From assembly GCF_013409595.1 (NCBI RefSeq), contig NZ_JACCBD010000001.1, forward strand, positions 2,790,001 through 2,854,000: a stretch of DNA of 64,000 nucleotides, written 5' to 3'. The DNA comes from Leucobacter aridicollis. GTDB lineage: Bacteria; Actinomycetota; Actinomycetes; Actinomycetales; Microbacteriaceae. Of this stretch, positions 8,475 to 17,945 are shown in pieces (positions within the stretch are counted from its first letter, which is position 1; every line of letters begins with the position of its first letter). The notes beneath the pieces are model-generated. The model was not told the origin of the DNA and did no database searches. It was given only the letters and a program-made list of their open reading frames with translations. Both the position numbers and the translations under genes were made by a program.

Positions 8475-9206
8475 TCATCGCTCAGCCGCCCGCCGTTCGT
8501 CAAGGGCAAGATCGAGCAGCCTCGCGAGTTCGTCGATCGGTCGCGCGTGGTCGTCGGCGCGCAGATCGATCGCGAGAGGCGCGTCCCCGGCCGCCGTCAC
8601 GCCCAGCGGCGTGGTTGGGTCGCTCGGAAGCGGGTCGACATCCGCCGGATCGACCGCGGTGGGGGCGACCCCGACGAGCAGCGCAGCCGACTGCCTGCCG
8701 CGAAGGTCTCCGCCTGCAGCGTCGCCTGCGGCGAGCGCCGCGAGCACGCGGCGCGAGAAGCCAGCGAGGGCCCGTTCGCCAGCCACGCCGTCATCGTCGG
8801 GTGCGCCCTCGAATGCAGCGACCATGGCGGCGAGCACCCCCCGGCCGGGCAGGAGATTGCCGAGCACGACGAACCCCTCACCAGTCTCGCTTCCCGCCCA
8901 CGCGGTGCAGGCATCGCCAGTGTGCGCTGAGACGGCGCCGTCCGCCGTCACGACCGCGGCCTGCCGCCACGCTGCGCCGGAATCCCAGTCGGGGATGCGC
9001 GCGATAGCAGTTGCCGGCGACGCCCCCGAGGCGACAGCGTCGAGCAGCAGCCCGCGCAGGGATCGGTTCGTGTAGGCCTGACTTGCTGCGGCCCCGACGC
9101 CGACCCGCAGGGCCGGCACGCCCGCGCCGACGGCGAGCGAGCGGCTCGCCGTAGCCGCGGCGAGTAGACCCCTCGTTGGGTCGCTCGCCAGGATGGTAAA
9201 TGTCAT
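8475..9206 (-). CDS. DUF1028-family Ntn-hydrolase-like protein
   Basis: A 243-aa protein matching DUF1028, a family with an Ntn-hydrolase-like fold often encoded beside peptide or amino-acid catabolism genes. It begins MTFTILASDPTRGLLAAATASRSLAVGAG and continues with SQAYTN and GDACTAWAGS, both family hallmarks. ATG 9206 is chosen for that N-terminus and a GAGGAAG ribosome site. It is divergent from the dipeptide ABC operon and shares an AT-rich control region with it. A peptidase or amidase role fits the context but is inference. Confidence 0.82.
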   Translation of the reverse strand: MTFTILASDPTRGLLAAATASRSLAVGAGVPALRVGVGAAASQAYTNRSLRGLLLDAVASGASPATAIARIPDWDSGAAWRQAAVVTADGAVSAHTGDACTAWAGSETGEGFVVLGNLLPGRGVLAAMVAAFEGAPDDDGVAGERALAGFSRRVLAALAAGDAAGGDLRGRQSAALLVGVAPTAVDPADVDPLPSDPTTPLGVTAAGDAPLAIDLRADDHARPIDELARLLDLALDERRAAER

Positions 9207-9260
9207 GTCGCTGCTTCCTCGGGTTGACGCGAGCCCGTTTTCGATGTTGACTATCGCAAT

Positions 9261-9292
9261 AATGATGATTCCATCATAAAAATGATAATTCC
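9261..9292. promoter_or_regulatory. Tandem AT-rich operator upstream of the dipeptide ABC operon
   Basis: AATGATGATTCC (9261-9272) is repeated as AATGATAATTCC (9281-9292), exactly 20 bp apart, or two helical turns. The first unit also forms an inverted repeat with the ATCAT at 9273-9277. The site is an AT-rich island in GC-rich DNA between divergent genes. The HTH-cupin regulator at 7861-8460 is a candidate binder. Confidence 0.5.
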
Positions 9293-9319
9293 GCCCACTC
9301 ACGCAGAGGATCAGTGCCG

Positions 9320-10858
9320 ATGAAGTCACGCACACTACTCCCAGGAGTCGCCCTGCTGGGCGCCCTCGTTCTCGCCGGCTGTTCGACCGGCACCGCCGTC
9401 GACCTCGATGGCGGCGGCACCGGCGGCGCCTCCGGCGCCGTGCTGACGGCGGCAATCGCTGGCGAGCCGGATCAGCTCGACCCGCACAAGACCACCGCCT
9501 ACTTCTCATTTGAGGTGCTCGAGAACGTCTTTGACACGCTCGTGCAGCCCGACGAGAACCTCGAAATGCAGCCGGCACTCGCGGAGAGCTGGGATCTGAG
9601 CGACGACCAGCTCACCTGGACATTCCATCTGCGCGAAGGCGTGACGTTCCACGACGGCTCGCCGTTTACCTCCGCGGACGTCGCATACTCGCTGAACCGG
9701 ATCATCGACGACGAGCTTGCCAACGCCTGGCGGCTCAGCGCGATCACCGGGATCGAGACGCCAGACGACACGACCGTCGTCATCTCGGTCGCGCAGCCCA
9801 CCCCGAACCTACTGTCGAGCCTCGGCGGGTTCAAGGGCATGGCGATTGTGCAGCGCGAGAACGTCGAGAGCGGCGACATCACCACCAAGCCAATCGGCAC
9901 GGGCCCCTTCTCCCTCACGAGCTACACCCAGGGCGACAGCATCAAGCTTGCCGCGAACCCGGACTACTGGGCTGGCGCGCCCAAGGTCGGCGGCGTGAAC
10001 TTTTCCTTCCTGTCCGAAGGCAACACTGCGATCGCCGCGCTGAAGAGCGGGGAGATCGACTGGACCGACTCGATTCCCGCCCAGCAGATCGAGCAGCTGA
10101 GCGGCGACTCCGCCCTCGAGATCGGCGTCGAACCGAGCACGGACTACTGGTACCTCGCGCTGAACGAAGGGCACGAGCCATACGGTGACGTTCGCGTGCG
10201 CCAGGCCATCGCCTACGCCATCGACCGGGAGGCGATCGCCCAGGTCACGAGCTACGGGACCGCCACGACGAACCAGCTCGCGATCCCCGAGCAGAGCGCC
10301 TGGTACACCGAGTTCGACGAGTTCAGCACCGATATCGACGAGTCCAAGAAGCTGCTCGCTGAGGCAGGAGTCGATGGTTCGACGCTCACGCTGGATCTGC
10401 TCGCCTCCTCGGACTACCCGGAGACCGTCACCGCCGCGCAGGTGATCGCCGACAACCTCGCGCCGCTCGGGATCGATGTCTCGATCCGGCAGCCCGATTT
10501 CGCCACCTGGCTCGACGAGCAGAACAGCGGCAACTTCGACATGCTCATGATGGCCTGGCTCGGCAACATCGATCCTGACGACTTCTACTACGCGCAGCAC
10601 CATTCGAAGGGCGCAAGCAATGCGCAGGGGTACAGCAACCCCAAGGTCGACGAGCTGCTCGACGCCGGACGGACCGAGACCGACGTCGACGCCCGCAAGA
10701 AGCTCTACGACGAGGCCGCGGCCCTCATCGCCCAGGAGGCAAGCTACATCTACCTCTACAACCCCTCGGTCGTGCAGGCCTGGCTGCCCGCCGTTGAGGG
10801 GTACGAGGTGCGCAGCGACCGCGCCGTCCGCTTCAAGGATGTGAGCCTCGCCGAATGA
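9320..10858 (+). CDS. Peptide/dipeptide ABC transporter substrate-binding lipoprotein
   Basis: Extracellular solute receptor of SBP family 5 (DppA/OppA-like), 512 aa. It has a lipoprotein signal peptide with lipobox LAGC (Cys21), then the family signature GEPDQLDPHKTTAY, LREGVTFHDGSPFTSADVAYSL and a C-terminal YIYLYNP segment. ATG 9320 lies 10 bases after AGAGGA; an in-frame GTG at 9314 is the alternative. It is the first gene of a four-gene operon with ATGA overlaps throughout, so the importer is produced as a unit. The ligand is probably a dipeptide or similar oligopeptide. Confidence 0.92.
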   Translation: MKSRTLLPGVALLGALVLAGCSTGTAVDLDGGGTGGASGAVLTAAIAGEPDQLDPHKTTAYFSFEVLENVFDTLVQPDENLEMQPALAESWDLSDDQLTWTFHLREGVTFHDGSPFTSADVAYSLNRIIDDELANAWRLSAITGIETPDDTTVVISVAQPTPNLLSSLGGFKGMAIVQRENVESGDITTKPIGTGPFSLTSYTQGDSIKLAANPDYWAGAPKVGGVNFSFLSEGNTAIAALKSGEIDWTDSIPAQQIEQLSGDSALEIGVEPSTDYWYLALNEGHEPYGDVRVRQAIAYAIDREAIAQVTSYGTATTNQLAIPEQSAWYTEFDEFSTDIDESKKLLAEAGVDGSTLTLDLLASSDYPETVTAAQVIADNLAPLGIDVSIRQPDFATWLDEQNSGNFDMLMMAWLGNIDPDDFYYAQHHSKGASNAQGYSNPKVDELLDAGRTETDVDARKKLYDEAAALIAQEASYIYLYNPSVVQAWLPAVEGYEVRSDRAVRFKDVSLAE

Positions 10859-11838
10859 CGTCCACGCTGACGAGCCGCGTCACCGGCTCGGCAACCCTGC
10901 GCTTCCTCGGGAAGCGACTCCTTCACACCGTCGTCGTGCTTCTCGGCGTCCTTGTGCTGGTGTTCACGCTGATCCACCTGGTGCCGGGCGACCCTGTCCG
11001 GATCGCGCTCGGCACCCGGTACACCCAGGAATCGTACGATGCGCTGCGGGCCGCCTCAGGGCTCGACCGCCCGCTCATCGAGCAGTTCTTCGCATACGTC
11101 GGCCACGCGCTCACGGGTGATCTCGGCGTCAGCTTCCGAAACGGCCAGCCTGTCACCGAGATCCTGCTCGAGCGGCTCCCCGCGACATTGTCGCTCGCCG
11201 GCGTCGGCATGCTCATTGCGCTGCTCATCTCGATCCCAGCCGGAACGTTCTCGGCGCTGAAGGAGGGCACCGTCGGCGACGGCATCGTCCGAGTGTTCAG
11301 CCAGTTTGGCGTCTCGATCCCTGATTTCTGGATGGGCATGCTGCTCATCACGCTGTTCTCGACGATCCTGGGCTGGCTGCCGCCGTCAGGGTACGTCGCG
11401 TTCGGCGAGGATCCGGGCGAGTGGCTCAGGCGCGTGTTCACCCCCGCGCTGACCGTCGGCCTCGTCGCCGGCTCGATCATGACGCGCTACGTCCGCGGTG
11501 CGGTGCTTGAGGTCGCCGAGGCAGCGTACGTCCGCACGGCACGCTCGAAGGGGCTGCGGCCCGCGGTCGTGACGGGCGTGCACATCGCTCGCAACGCGTT
11601 CATCCCGATCCTCACGATCACCGGCATTCAGCTTGCAACGATGCTCGGCGGCGTACTCGTCGTCGAGGTCGTGTTCGCGTGGCCGGGACTCGGCCGGCTC
11701 GTCTACGACTCGGTCGCCTCGCGCGATTACCCGGTCGTGCAAGGGGCGGTGCTGCTCATCGCCATCGCGTTCCTCGTCGTCAACCTCGTTGTCGACGCAC
11801 TGTATGCCCTCATCGACCCGAGGATCCGACTGTCATGA
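10855..11838 (+). CDS. Dipeptide ABC transporter permease (DppB type)
   Basis: A 327-aa inner-membrane permease of the DppB/OppB class. About six transmembrane helices are visible: the first is LLHTVVVLLGVLVLVFTLIHLVPGDPV, and the EAA loop AAYVRTARSKGL sits near residue 225 for contact with the ATPase. Its ATG overlaps the stop of the binding-protein gene (ATGA), and it overlaps the next permease gene in the same way. Together the two permeases form the channel. Confidence 0.92.
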   Translation: MTSTLTSRVTGSATLRFLGKRLLHTVVVLLGVLVLVFTLIHLVPGDPVRIALGTRYTQESYDALRAASGLDRPLIEQFFAYVGHALTGDLGVSFRNGQPVTEILLERLPATLSLAGVGMLIALLISIPAGTFSALKEGTVGDGIVRVFSQFGVSIPDFWMGMLLITLFSTILGWLPPSGYVAFGEDPGEWLRRVFTPALTVGLVAGSIMTRYVRGAVLEVAEAAYVRTARSKGLRPAVVTGVHIARNAFIPILTITGIQLATMLGGVLVVEVVFAWPGLGRLVYDSVASRDYPVVQGAVLLIAIAFLVVNLVVDALYALIDPRIRLS

Positions 11839-12749
11839 CCGCTCCAGACACCGTCGCACTCGCGACCGCGCCCACACGCGCTGATGGCAGCCGCCCATCG
11901 GCGTTCCAACTGTTCCTCCGAAGCCCGGTGAGCGTCGTAGGCAGCATCGTGCTCCTCGTGATGATCGCCGCTGCGCTGCTCGGGCCGGCGCTCGCGCCCT
12001 ACGGCGTGAACGAGACCGACATCGCCGGCGCGCTCAAGGCGCCGAGCGCCGAGCACTGGTTCGGGACCGATGACCTCGGGCGAGACGTGTTCTCGCGCGT
12101 CGTGATCGCCGCGCAGGTATCGCTGCGCGTTGCCGTCATCAGCGTCGCCATCGCGCTCGTGCTGGGGGTGCTCCTCGGCATCGTGTCAGGCTACGCGGGC
12201 GGCTGGGCCGACGGCGTGCTCATGCGAATCGTTGACGTGATGTTCGCGTTCCCGATGCTCATCCTCGCGCTCGCGATCGTCGCGGTGCTCGGTCCCGGCG
12301 CGAACACGGCGACAATCGCTATCGGTGTCGTCTACGTCCCGATCTTCGCCCGCGTCGCCAGAGCCAGCACGCTCAGCGTGCGCTCGGAGCCCTTCGTCCG
12401 CGCGTCGCAGACGATGGGGACGGGCGCCGGCAGGATTCTCGTGAAGCACATCCTCCCGAACATCTCGGGGCCGATCATCGTGCAAACCTCGCTCTCCCTT
12501 GCGTTCGCGATCCTCTCCGAGGCCGCGCTCTCGTTCCTCGGGCTCGGCGTGCAGCCGCCGCAGCCCTCGTGGGGTCGCATGCTCTTCGAAGCGCAATCGT
12601 TTCTGGGTACAGCCTGGTGGCTCGCGGTGTTCCCGGGCCTCGCGATCTTTCTCACCGTGCTGTCCTGCAACCTCGTCGGCGACGGCCTCCGCGACGTCCT
12701 CGACCCCAAGCAGCGCAGCGTCATCGAATCAAGGAGCGCTCGCCGATGA
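11835..12749 (+). CDS. Dipeptide ABC transporter permease (DppC type)
   Basis: A 304-aa DppC/OppC-class permease. It carries the typical hydrophilic N-terminus, a first helix followed by the HWFGTDDLGRDVFSRV motif, five further helices, and an EAA loop near FVRASQTMGTGAGRI. ATG 11835 overlaps the dppB-type stop. The reading frame is open further upstream, but that stretch lies inside the preceding gene. Confidence 0.92.
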   Translation: MTAPDTVALATAPTRADGSRPSAFQLFLRSPVSVVGSIVLLVMIAAALLGPALAPYGVNETDIAGALKAPSAEHWFGTDDLGRDVFSRVVIAAQVSLRVAVISVAIALVLGVLLGIVSGYAGGWADGVLMRIVDVMFAFPMLILALAIVAVLGPGANTATIAIGVVYVPIFARVARASTLSVRSEPFVRASQTMGTGAGRILVKHILPNISGPIIVQTSLSLAFAILSEAALSFLGLGVQPPQPSWGRMLFEAQSFLGTAWWLAVFPGLAIFLTVLSCNLVGDGLRDVLDPKQRSVIESRSARR

Positions 12750-14362
12750 GCCACACAGACACCCCCGTCCTCTCCGTGCAGGACCTGCGCGTCACCATCG
12801 GAGGAACCGAGCTCGTGCACGGCGTCTCATTCGACGTCCACGACGGGCAGACCGTCGGCATCGTCGGTGAATCCGGCTCCGGCAAGTCGCTGAGCGTGCT
12901 CAGCGCGACCCGCCTGCTCGATCTCCCGCACCAGCGGGTGACCGGGCGGTCGCTGCTCCGCGGCGACGACCTCGTCACCGCCCCCAAAGCGCGGCTCAGG
13001 CGCGTGCACGGCCCGGAGATCGGGTTCGTCTTCCAGGACCCGAGCACGTCACTGAATCCGCTCCTCACGCTCGAACGGCAGCTCACGGAGGGCCCCGAGA
13101 CGCACCTCAGGCTCAGCCATCGCGCGGCACGCACGCGGGCGATCGAGCTGCTGGAGGCCGTCGGGCTTCCCGATCCTGAACGCCAGCTGCAGTCCTACCC
13201 GCATCAGCTCTCCGGCGGTCAGCGCCAGCGCGTGATGATCGCGATCGCGCTCGCCTGCGACCCGTCGCTACTCATTGCGGATGAGCCGACGACGGCGCTT
13301 GACGTCACGACGCAGGCGCAGATCATCGACCTCGTCCGGGAGATGCAGCGCGAACGCGGCATGGCGGTCGTCTGGATCAGCCACGACCTCGGCGTGATCG
13401 GGCAGGTCGCGACCGACGTCACCGTGCTCTTCCGCGGCGACGCGGTCGAACAGCGGCCGGTGCTCGACCTCTTCGACCGGCCCGAGCACGATTACACGAA
13501 GCGGCTCCTCGCGAGCCGGCCGTCACTGTCGAGTCCGCCGCCCGAGCCCGCACCAGCCGACGCTGCACCCGTGCTCGAGGTCTCCGACCTCAACATCAGG
13601 TTCCCGGTGAAGTCAAAGACTGGCACCACCTGGGTGCACGCGGTGCGAGACGTGAGCTTCACCATCGCCCGCGGGACGACGCTCGGGCTCGTTGGCGAGT
13701 CAGGGTCCGGCAAGTCGACGATCGCCGGTGCGCTCACCGGCCAGGTGTCGCCCGAGAGCGGCTCCGTCTCCCTCGCGGGCTCCGACGTGCTCGCCGCCCG
13801 CGGGGGCGAGCTGCGCGGGATCCGCCGACGGCTGGCGATGGTCTTCCAGGACCCCTTCTCTGCGCTGAACCCGCGCACGACAGTATCCGAGGCGATCTCT
13901 GAGCCGCTCATCGTGCACGGCCTGCGCGACGGCAAGCGCGCCCGCGCTGCACGCGTCGCGGAGCTCCTCGAACAGGTCCATCTGCCGGCATCGTTCGCGT
14001 CGCGCTACCCGCACGAGATGTCTGGCGGCCAGCGGCAGCGGGTCTGCATTGCGCGCGCGCTCGCCTGCGAGCCGGAACTCCTGATCCTCGACGAGTCGAC
14101 CGCGTCGCTCGACGTTTCGATCCAGGCCGATGTCATGGCGCTGCTCAAGCATCTCCAGCGCGAGCTCGGCTTGGCCTACCTCTTCATCGCGCACGACCTC
14201 GCCGTCGTGCACGAGATGAGCCACGAGGTCATGGTGATGCGCCGTGGCGAGATCGTTGAGGCGGGCCCGAGCGAGGCCCTCTACGGAGCGCCCCAGCACG
14301 AGTACACGCGGTCGCTACTCGCCGCGATCCCGCCGACCCGGCCCGCGGCTGCCCTGAGTTAG
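12746..14362 (+). CDS. Fused dipeptide ABC transporter ATPase (DppD-DppF)
   Basis: A 538-aa protein holding two complete ABC ATPase domains, where many bacteria use separate DppD and DppF subunits. Domain 1 has Walker A GESGSGKS and signature LSGGQRQR; domain 2 has [16 protein letters not shown] and [10 protein letters not shown]. Each ends in the oligopeptide-transporter C-terminal extension ([20 protein letters not shown]). It energises the two permeases. The start overlaps the upstream stop, and its own stop overlaps the stop of the convergent glutaminase gene. Confidence 0.93.
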   Translation: MSHTDTPVLSVQDLRVTIGGTELVHGVSFDVHDGQTVGIVGESGSGKSLSVLSATRLLDLPHQRVTGRSLLRGDDLVTAPKARLRRVHGPEIGFVFQDPSTSLNPLLTLERQLTEGPETHLRLSHRAARTRAIELLEAVGLPDPERQLQSYPHQLSGGQRQRVMIAIALACDPSLLIADEPTTALDVTTQAQIIDLVREMQRERGMAVVWISHDLGVIGQVATDVTVLFRGDAVEQRPVLDLFDRPEHDYTKRLLASRPSLSSPPPEPAPADAAPVLEVSDLNIRFPVKSKTGTTWVHAVRDVSFTIARGTTLGLVGESGSGKSTIAGALTGQVSPESGSVSLAGSDVLAARGGELRGIRRRLAMVFQDPFSALNPRTTVSEAISEPLIVHGLRDGKRARAARVAELLEQVHLPASFASRYPHEMSGGQRQRVCIARALACEPELLILDESTASLDVSIQADVMALLKHLQRELGLAYLFIAHDLAVVHEMSHEVMVMRRGEIVEAGPSEALYGAPQHEYTRSLLAAIPPTRPAAALS

Positions 14363-15276
14363 AAGATCGACCAGTCGGTGCGTGCCGTGAGCTCGGCGAG
14401 CGCCGTCATGCCCGTCAGCGAGTTCCCCGAGCCGTCGAGGCCGGGCCCCCAGACGCAGATCGAGCACACGTCGGGGACGATCGCAAGGATCCCGCCGCCA
14501 ACGCCAGACTTCCCGGGCAGGCCAACCCGGTAGGCGAACTCGCCGGCCGCGTCGTAGAACCCCGAGGTCAGCATCACCGCGTTCACGCGGCGGGCCTGGT
14601 TTGAGCTCAACAGCCGGCTGCCGTCCGCGCGCACCCCGCGCCGGGCGAGGAACGCTCCGGCCGCGGCGAGATCCTCGCAGGTCATCGCGATCGCGCACTG
14701 CTCGACGTAGCGCGCGAGCACAGCATCGACGTTGTTGGTGAGGTTCCCGAAGCTGCGCAGCAGGTGCGCGATCGACGAGTTTCTGTCCGAGTGGCTGAGC
14801 TCGGACGCCGCGGTCAGCGCGTCAACGGAGATCTCTGGGTTGCCCGACTCGGCGCGGACGAACTCGAGCACGGGCGACTGCTCGCCAGGCGTCAGACTCA
14901 ATAGGTGATCGGCGACGACCAGGGCGCCCGCGTTCATGAACGGGTTGCGCGGGATACCGCGCTTGTACTCGAGCTGGGCGAGCGAGTTGAATGCGGCGCC
15001 GGACGGCTCCCGATTCACGCGCTGCCAGATCTCGTCGCCGTCGCCGGCCATGACGAGCGCGAGTGAGAACACCTTCGAGATACTCTGGATCGAGAAGTCG
15101 ACCGCGGCGTCGCCGGCGGCGAACCGCTCGCCGTCTGTCGTCATGACGGCGATGCCGAACTGGTCGGGGTCCACTGCCGCGAGACGGGGGATGTAGTCGG
15201 CGACGCTGCCGCCACCCATGACCGGCCGAACGGCCTCGTACACTTCGTCAAGCACGCCCTGCAGATCACTCGTCAT
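14359..15276 (-). CDS. glsA: Glutaminase
   Basis: Hydrolyses L-glutamine to glutamate and ammonia; serine-dependent beta-lactamase-like fold, cytoplasmic. The 305-aa protein has the catalytic Ser-x-x-Lys (Ser65, Lys68 in QSISKVFS), NPFMNAGAL in the middle, and the PGKSGVGGGI signature before the C-terminus, all typical of GlsA/YbaS enzymes. Length matches the short, single-domain bacterial form. It is a single gene convergent with the dipeptide ABC operon. Confidence 0.94.
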   Translation of the reverse strand: MTSDLQGVLDEVYEAVRPVMGGGSVADYIPRLAAVDPDQFGIAVMTTDGERFAAGDAAVDFSIQSISKVFSLALVMAGDGDEIWQRVNREPSGAAFNSLAQLEYKRGIPRNPFMNAGALVVADHLLSLTPGEQSPVLEFVRAESGNPEISVDALTAASELSHSDRNSSIAHLLRSFGNLTNNVDAVLARYVEQCAIAMTCEDLAAAGAFLARRGVRADGSRLLSSNQARRVNAVMLTSGFYDAAGEFAYRVGLPGKSGVGGGILAIVPDVCSICVWGPGLDGSGNSLTGMTALAELTARTDWSIF

Positions 15277-15306
15277 AGTGCGACAAGTTTATCGAAAATT
15301 CCCTGC

Positions 15307-16284
15307 TCACTCCAGGTTTTTCGCAAAGCGATCCGTCGCACGGACGAGCGCGTCGACGATGCCAGGCTCGCTCGCAGCGTGCCCCGCATCGGCCACCATG
15401 TCGATCGAGGCCTCGGGCCACGCGCGGTGCAGATCCCACGCGGTGCGCGCCGGCGTACAGACGTCGTAACGCCCCTGCACGATCGCGCCGGGGATACCTG
15501 CGAGCTTGCCCGCGTTCGCGATGAGCTGCCCGTCCTCAAACCACCCTCCGTTCGAGAAGAAGTGGTTCTCGATGCGCGCGAACGCGACCGCGCCGGCGAC
15601 GTCCGCGCGTGCCTCCGCGATGACGTCGGCGTCGGGGATCAGGCGCACGGTCGCGTTCTCCCAGACCGTCCAGGCGACGCCCGCAGGCACGTGGACCGCC
15701 GGGTCAGGATCGGTGAGCCGCCGGCGGTAGGCCGCGACGAGGTCGCCGCGCTCGCCTTCGGGGATCGCCGCGAGGTACTCCTCCCAGACGTCGGGGAAGA
15801 GGTGCGAGGCGCCGTCTTGATAGAACCAGTCGATCTCACTTTTGCGCAGCGTGAAGATGCCGCGCACGACGAGCTCCGTGACCCGCTCCGGGTGCGTCTG
15901 CGCGTATGCGAGCGAGAGCGTCGACCCCCAGGAGCCGCCAAACACGAGCCACTTGTCGATGCCGAGGTGCTCGCGGAGGCGCTCGATGTCGGCGACGAAG
16001 TGCCAGGTGGTGATCGCCGACATGTCGGCGTCTGGCGCGCTCACGTGCGGCGTGGAGCGCCCGCTGCCGCGCTGCTGCAGCAGCACGATGCGGTAGCGCT
16101 CAGGGTCGAAGTAGCGGCGGTAGTCGGCGGACAGCACGCCGCCGGGGCCGCCGTGCAGAAAGATGGCAGGCTTCCCGTCGGGATTTCCGCAGACTTCCCA
16201 GTAGACCTCGTGGCCGTCGCCGACCGGGAGCATTCCCTGATCGTACGGCTCGATGGGCGGGTAGAGCGTGCGCAGTTCAGTCAT
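15307..16284 (-). CDS. pip: Proline iminopeptidase
   Basis: Serine peptidase of family S33 that removes N-terminal proline from peptides. The 325-aa alpha/beta-hydrolase shows the oxyanion motif HGGPGG (about residues 44-49), QQRGSGRSTPH, and the nucleophile elbow GGSWGSTL with Ser118; the catalytic His lies in DAGHAASEPG. There is no signal peptide. It sits 30 bp upstream of glsA on the same strand and may be cotranscribed with it, consistent with peptide-to-amino-acid breakdown after uptake. Confidence 0.93.
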   Translation of the reverse strand: MTELRTLYPPIEPYDQGMLPVGDGHEVYWEVCGNPDGKPAIFLHGGPGGVLSADYRRYFDPERYRIVLLQQRGSGRSTPHVSAPDADMSAITTWHFVADIERLREHLGIDKWLVFGGSWGSTLSLAYAQTHPERVTELVVRGIFTLRKSEIDWFYQDGASHLFPDVWEEYLAAIPEGERGDLVAAYRRRLTDPDPAVHVPAGVAWTVWENATVRLIPDADVIAEARADVAGAVAFARIENHFFSNGGWFEDGQLIANAGKLAGIPGAIVQGRYDVCTPARTAWDLHRAWPEASIDMVADAGHAASEPGIVDALVRATDRFAKNLE

Positions 16285-16330
16285 TCCCCCACTCTAGAAC
16301 GCCGAGCGTCCACACGTTCAGTACTTGGCC

Positions 16331-16369
16331 TTGCTAGGTAGCGGTACTTAGTGTTACTTTATAGCGGTA
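16331..16369 (+). promoter_or_regulatory. padR promoter with repeated operator half-sites
   Basis: TTGCTA (16331-16336) and TTACTT (16354-16359), 17 bp apart, make a plausible -35/-10 pair. The octamer TAGCGGTA occurs at 16339-16346 inside the spacer and again at 16362-16369 directly after the -10 box. This placement suits repression by the PadR protein encoded downstream. Confidence 0.5.
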
Positions 16370-16399
16370 GTCACTCACGCTAAGTAGAGGAGGTTGAGG

Positions 16400-16726
16400 T
16401 TGGCAAACCAACTCACCGAAATGCTCAAGGGCACCCTCGAGGGGATCGTCCTCGCGTTTCTCGCCACAGACCCGGCGTACGGGTACGAGATCACCACTCG
16501 CCTGCGGGACGAGGGATTCGAGGACATTGCCGAGGGCACGGTGTACGCGCTCCTCGTGCGCATCGAACAGCGGGGGCTCGTCGATGTCGCGAAGGTCCCG
16601 TCTGAGAAGGGGCCGCCCCGCAAGGTCTACTCCATCAACGAGGCCGGGCACGCTCAGCTCGCAGAGTTCTGGCAGACGTGGAGCTTCCTCGCCGGCCGCA
16701 TCGAACAGCTCCGCCCCACCGCGTAG
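16400..16726 (+). CDS. PadR-family transcriptional regulator
   Basis: A 108-aa winged-helix regulator of the PadR family: KGTLEGIVLAFL, then YGYEITTRLRDEGF, the recognition element EGTVYALLVRIEQRGLV and the wing KGPPRKVYSI. TTG 16400 is preferred because AGGAGG lies 6 bases upstream; an earlier TTG at 16394 abuts that site. It heads an operon with a DUF1048 protein and an ABC efflux pair, a recurring arrangement in which PadR represses its own pump and is relieved by a toxic compound. Confidence 0.9.
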   Translation: MANQLTEMLKGTLEGIVLAFLATDPAYGYEITTRLRDEGFEDIAEGTVYALLVRIEQRGLVDVAKVPSEKGPPRKVYSINEAGHAQLAEFWQTWSFLAGRIEQLRPTA

Positions 16727-16773
16727 CCAGACACCACACACGAACAGACACACACGTATTCAAGGAGAACATC

Positions 16774-17154
16774 ATGGCCGCAAAGTGGATTGAAATGCTC
16801 ACCGGTTCACTCGAGCAGAAGAAGCAGTACCGGGAGCACATGGCTCGCCTCGACGCCCTCCCCGCGCCATACGGCGAGGCGGCGAAGGCCGTTCAGCGCT
16901 ACCTCACCTACGCGGGCGCCGCGGAGGACGGCGACACCCTCGTCACGATGATCGGCGACCACGTCGATCTCTGGGAGCGCGCGGCGGTGGACGGCACCCC
17001 CGTCCGAGCGATCGTCGGCGACAACCCGGTCGAGTTCGCCGAGGAGTTCGCGAGGGCCTACGCGGGCAAGCAGTGGATCGACCGCGAGCGGAACCGCCTC
17101 ACGCAGGCGATCGCCGCCGCCGAGGCGAAACAGCAGGGCGGGCAGGAGTCATGA
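16774..17154 (+). CDS. DUF1048-family protein
   Basis: A 126-aa soluble, helix-rich protein of the DUF1048 family, whose members are regularly encoded between PadR regulators and ABC transporters. It begins MAAKWIEMLTGSLEQKKQYR and is preceded by AAGGAGA. Its TGA overlaps the ATG of the ATPase gene. The molecular role is not established; a helper or sensor for the transporter is a guess from context. Confidence 0.82.
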   Translation: MAAKWIEMLTGSLEQKKQYREHMARLDALPAPYGEAAKAVQRYLTYAGAAEDGDTLVTMIGDHVDLWERAAVDGTPVRAIVGDNPVEFAEEFARAYAGKQWIDRERNRLTQAIAAAEAKQQGGQES

Positions 17155-17945
17155 CCGGCCCGCACCAGCCCGAACCCGCCATCCAGGTCGCGGGAATCAC
17201 GAAGGCGTTCGGTGAGCTCGCCGTGCTTCGCGGTGTTGACTTCGAAGTGCGGCCGGGAAGCATCTTCGCACTGCTCGGCTCGAACGGCGCCGGAAAGACC
17301 ACGCTCGTTCGCATCCTCTCGACGCTCACCGCCGCCGACGCGGGCAGCGCCACGGTCGCGGGCCACAGCGTCACTGAGGCACCGGCTGCGGTGCGCCAGG
17401 CGATCAGCCTGACCGGCCAGTTCGCCGCGGTCGACGAGATCCTCACCGGCCGCGAGAACCTCGCGCTCGTCGCGCGGCTGCGCCACCTCGACCACCCCGC
17501 CGAGATCGCCGACGCGATGCTCGACAGGCTCTCGCTCACCGAGGCTGGCGACCGCAGGGCGGGAACCTACTCTGGCGGGATGCGCCGCAGGCTCGACATC
17601 GCGATGAGCCTCATCGGTAACCCGCAGGTGATCTTTCTCGACGAACCAACGACGGGCCTCGACCCGCAGTCCCGCATCGAGGTCTGGCAGACGATCCGGC
17701 AGCTCGCCCGCGGCGGCACGACGGTGATGCTCACCACCCAATACCTCGACGAGGCCGAGCAGCTCGCCGACCAGATCGCGATCCTGCACGAGGGCAGGAT
17801 CATCCAAAACGGCACCCTCGCCGAACTCAAGGCGCTGCTCCCCGCCGCGCAGGTCGAGTACGTCGAGAAGCAGCCCTCGCTCGAGGACGTGTTCCTCACG
17901 CTGGTGGGGGAACGCCCAGCCGACACCGGGAAGGACGAACGATGA
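17151..17945 (+). CDS. ABC transporter ATP-binding protein (DrrA-like)
   Basis: A 264-aa ATPase with Walker A GSNGAGKTT, signature YSGGMRRRLD, Walker B VIFLDEPTTGLD and the H-loop position occupied by Gln in LTTQYLDEAEQ, as is usual for DrrA/daunorubicin-type exporters. It pairs with the adjacent ABC-2 permease to form an export pump. Starts are coupled by ATGA overlaps on both sides. The exported compound is unknown. Confidence 0.92.
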   Translation: MTGPHQPEPAIQVAGITKAFGELAVLRGVDFEVRPGSIFALLGSNGAGKTTLVRILSTLTAADAGSATVAGHSVTEAPAAVRQAISLTGQFAAVDEILTGRENLALVARLRHLDHPAEIADAMLDRLSLTEAGDRRAGTYSGGMRRRLDIAMSLIGNPQVIFLDEPTTGLDPQSRIEVWQTIRQLARGGTTVMLTTQYLDEAEQLADQIAILHEGRIIQNGTLAELKALLPAAQVEYVEKQPSLEDVFLTLVGERPADTGKDER

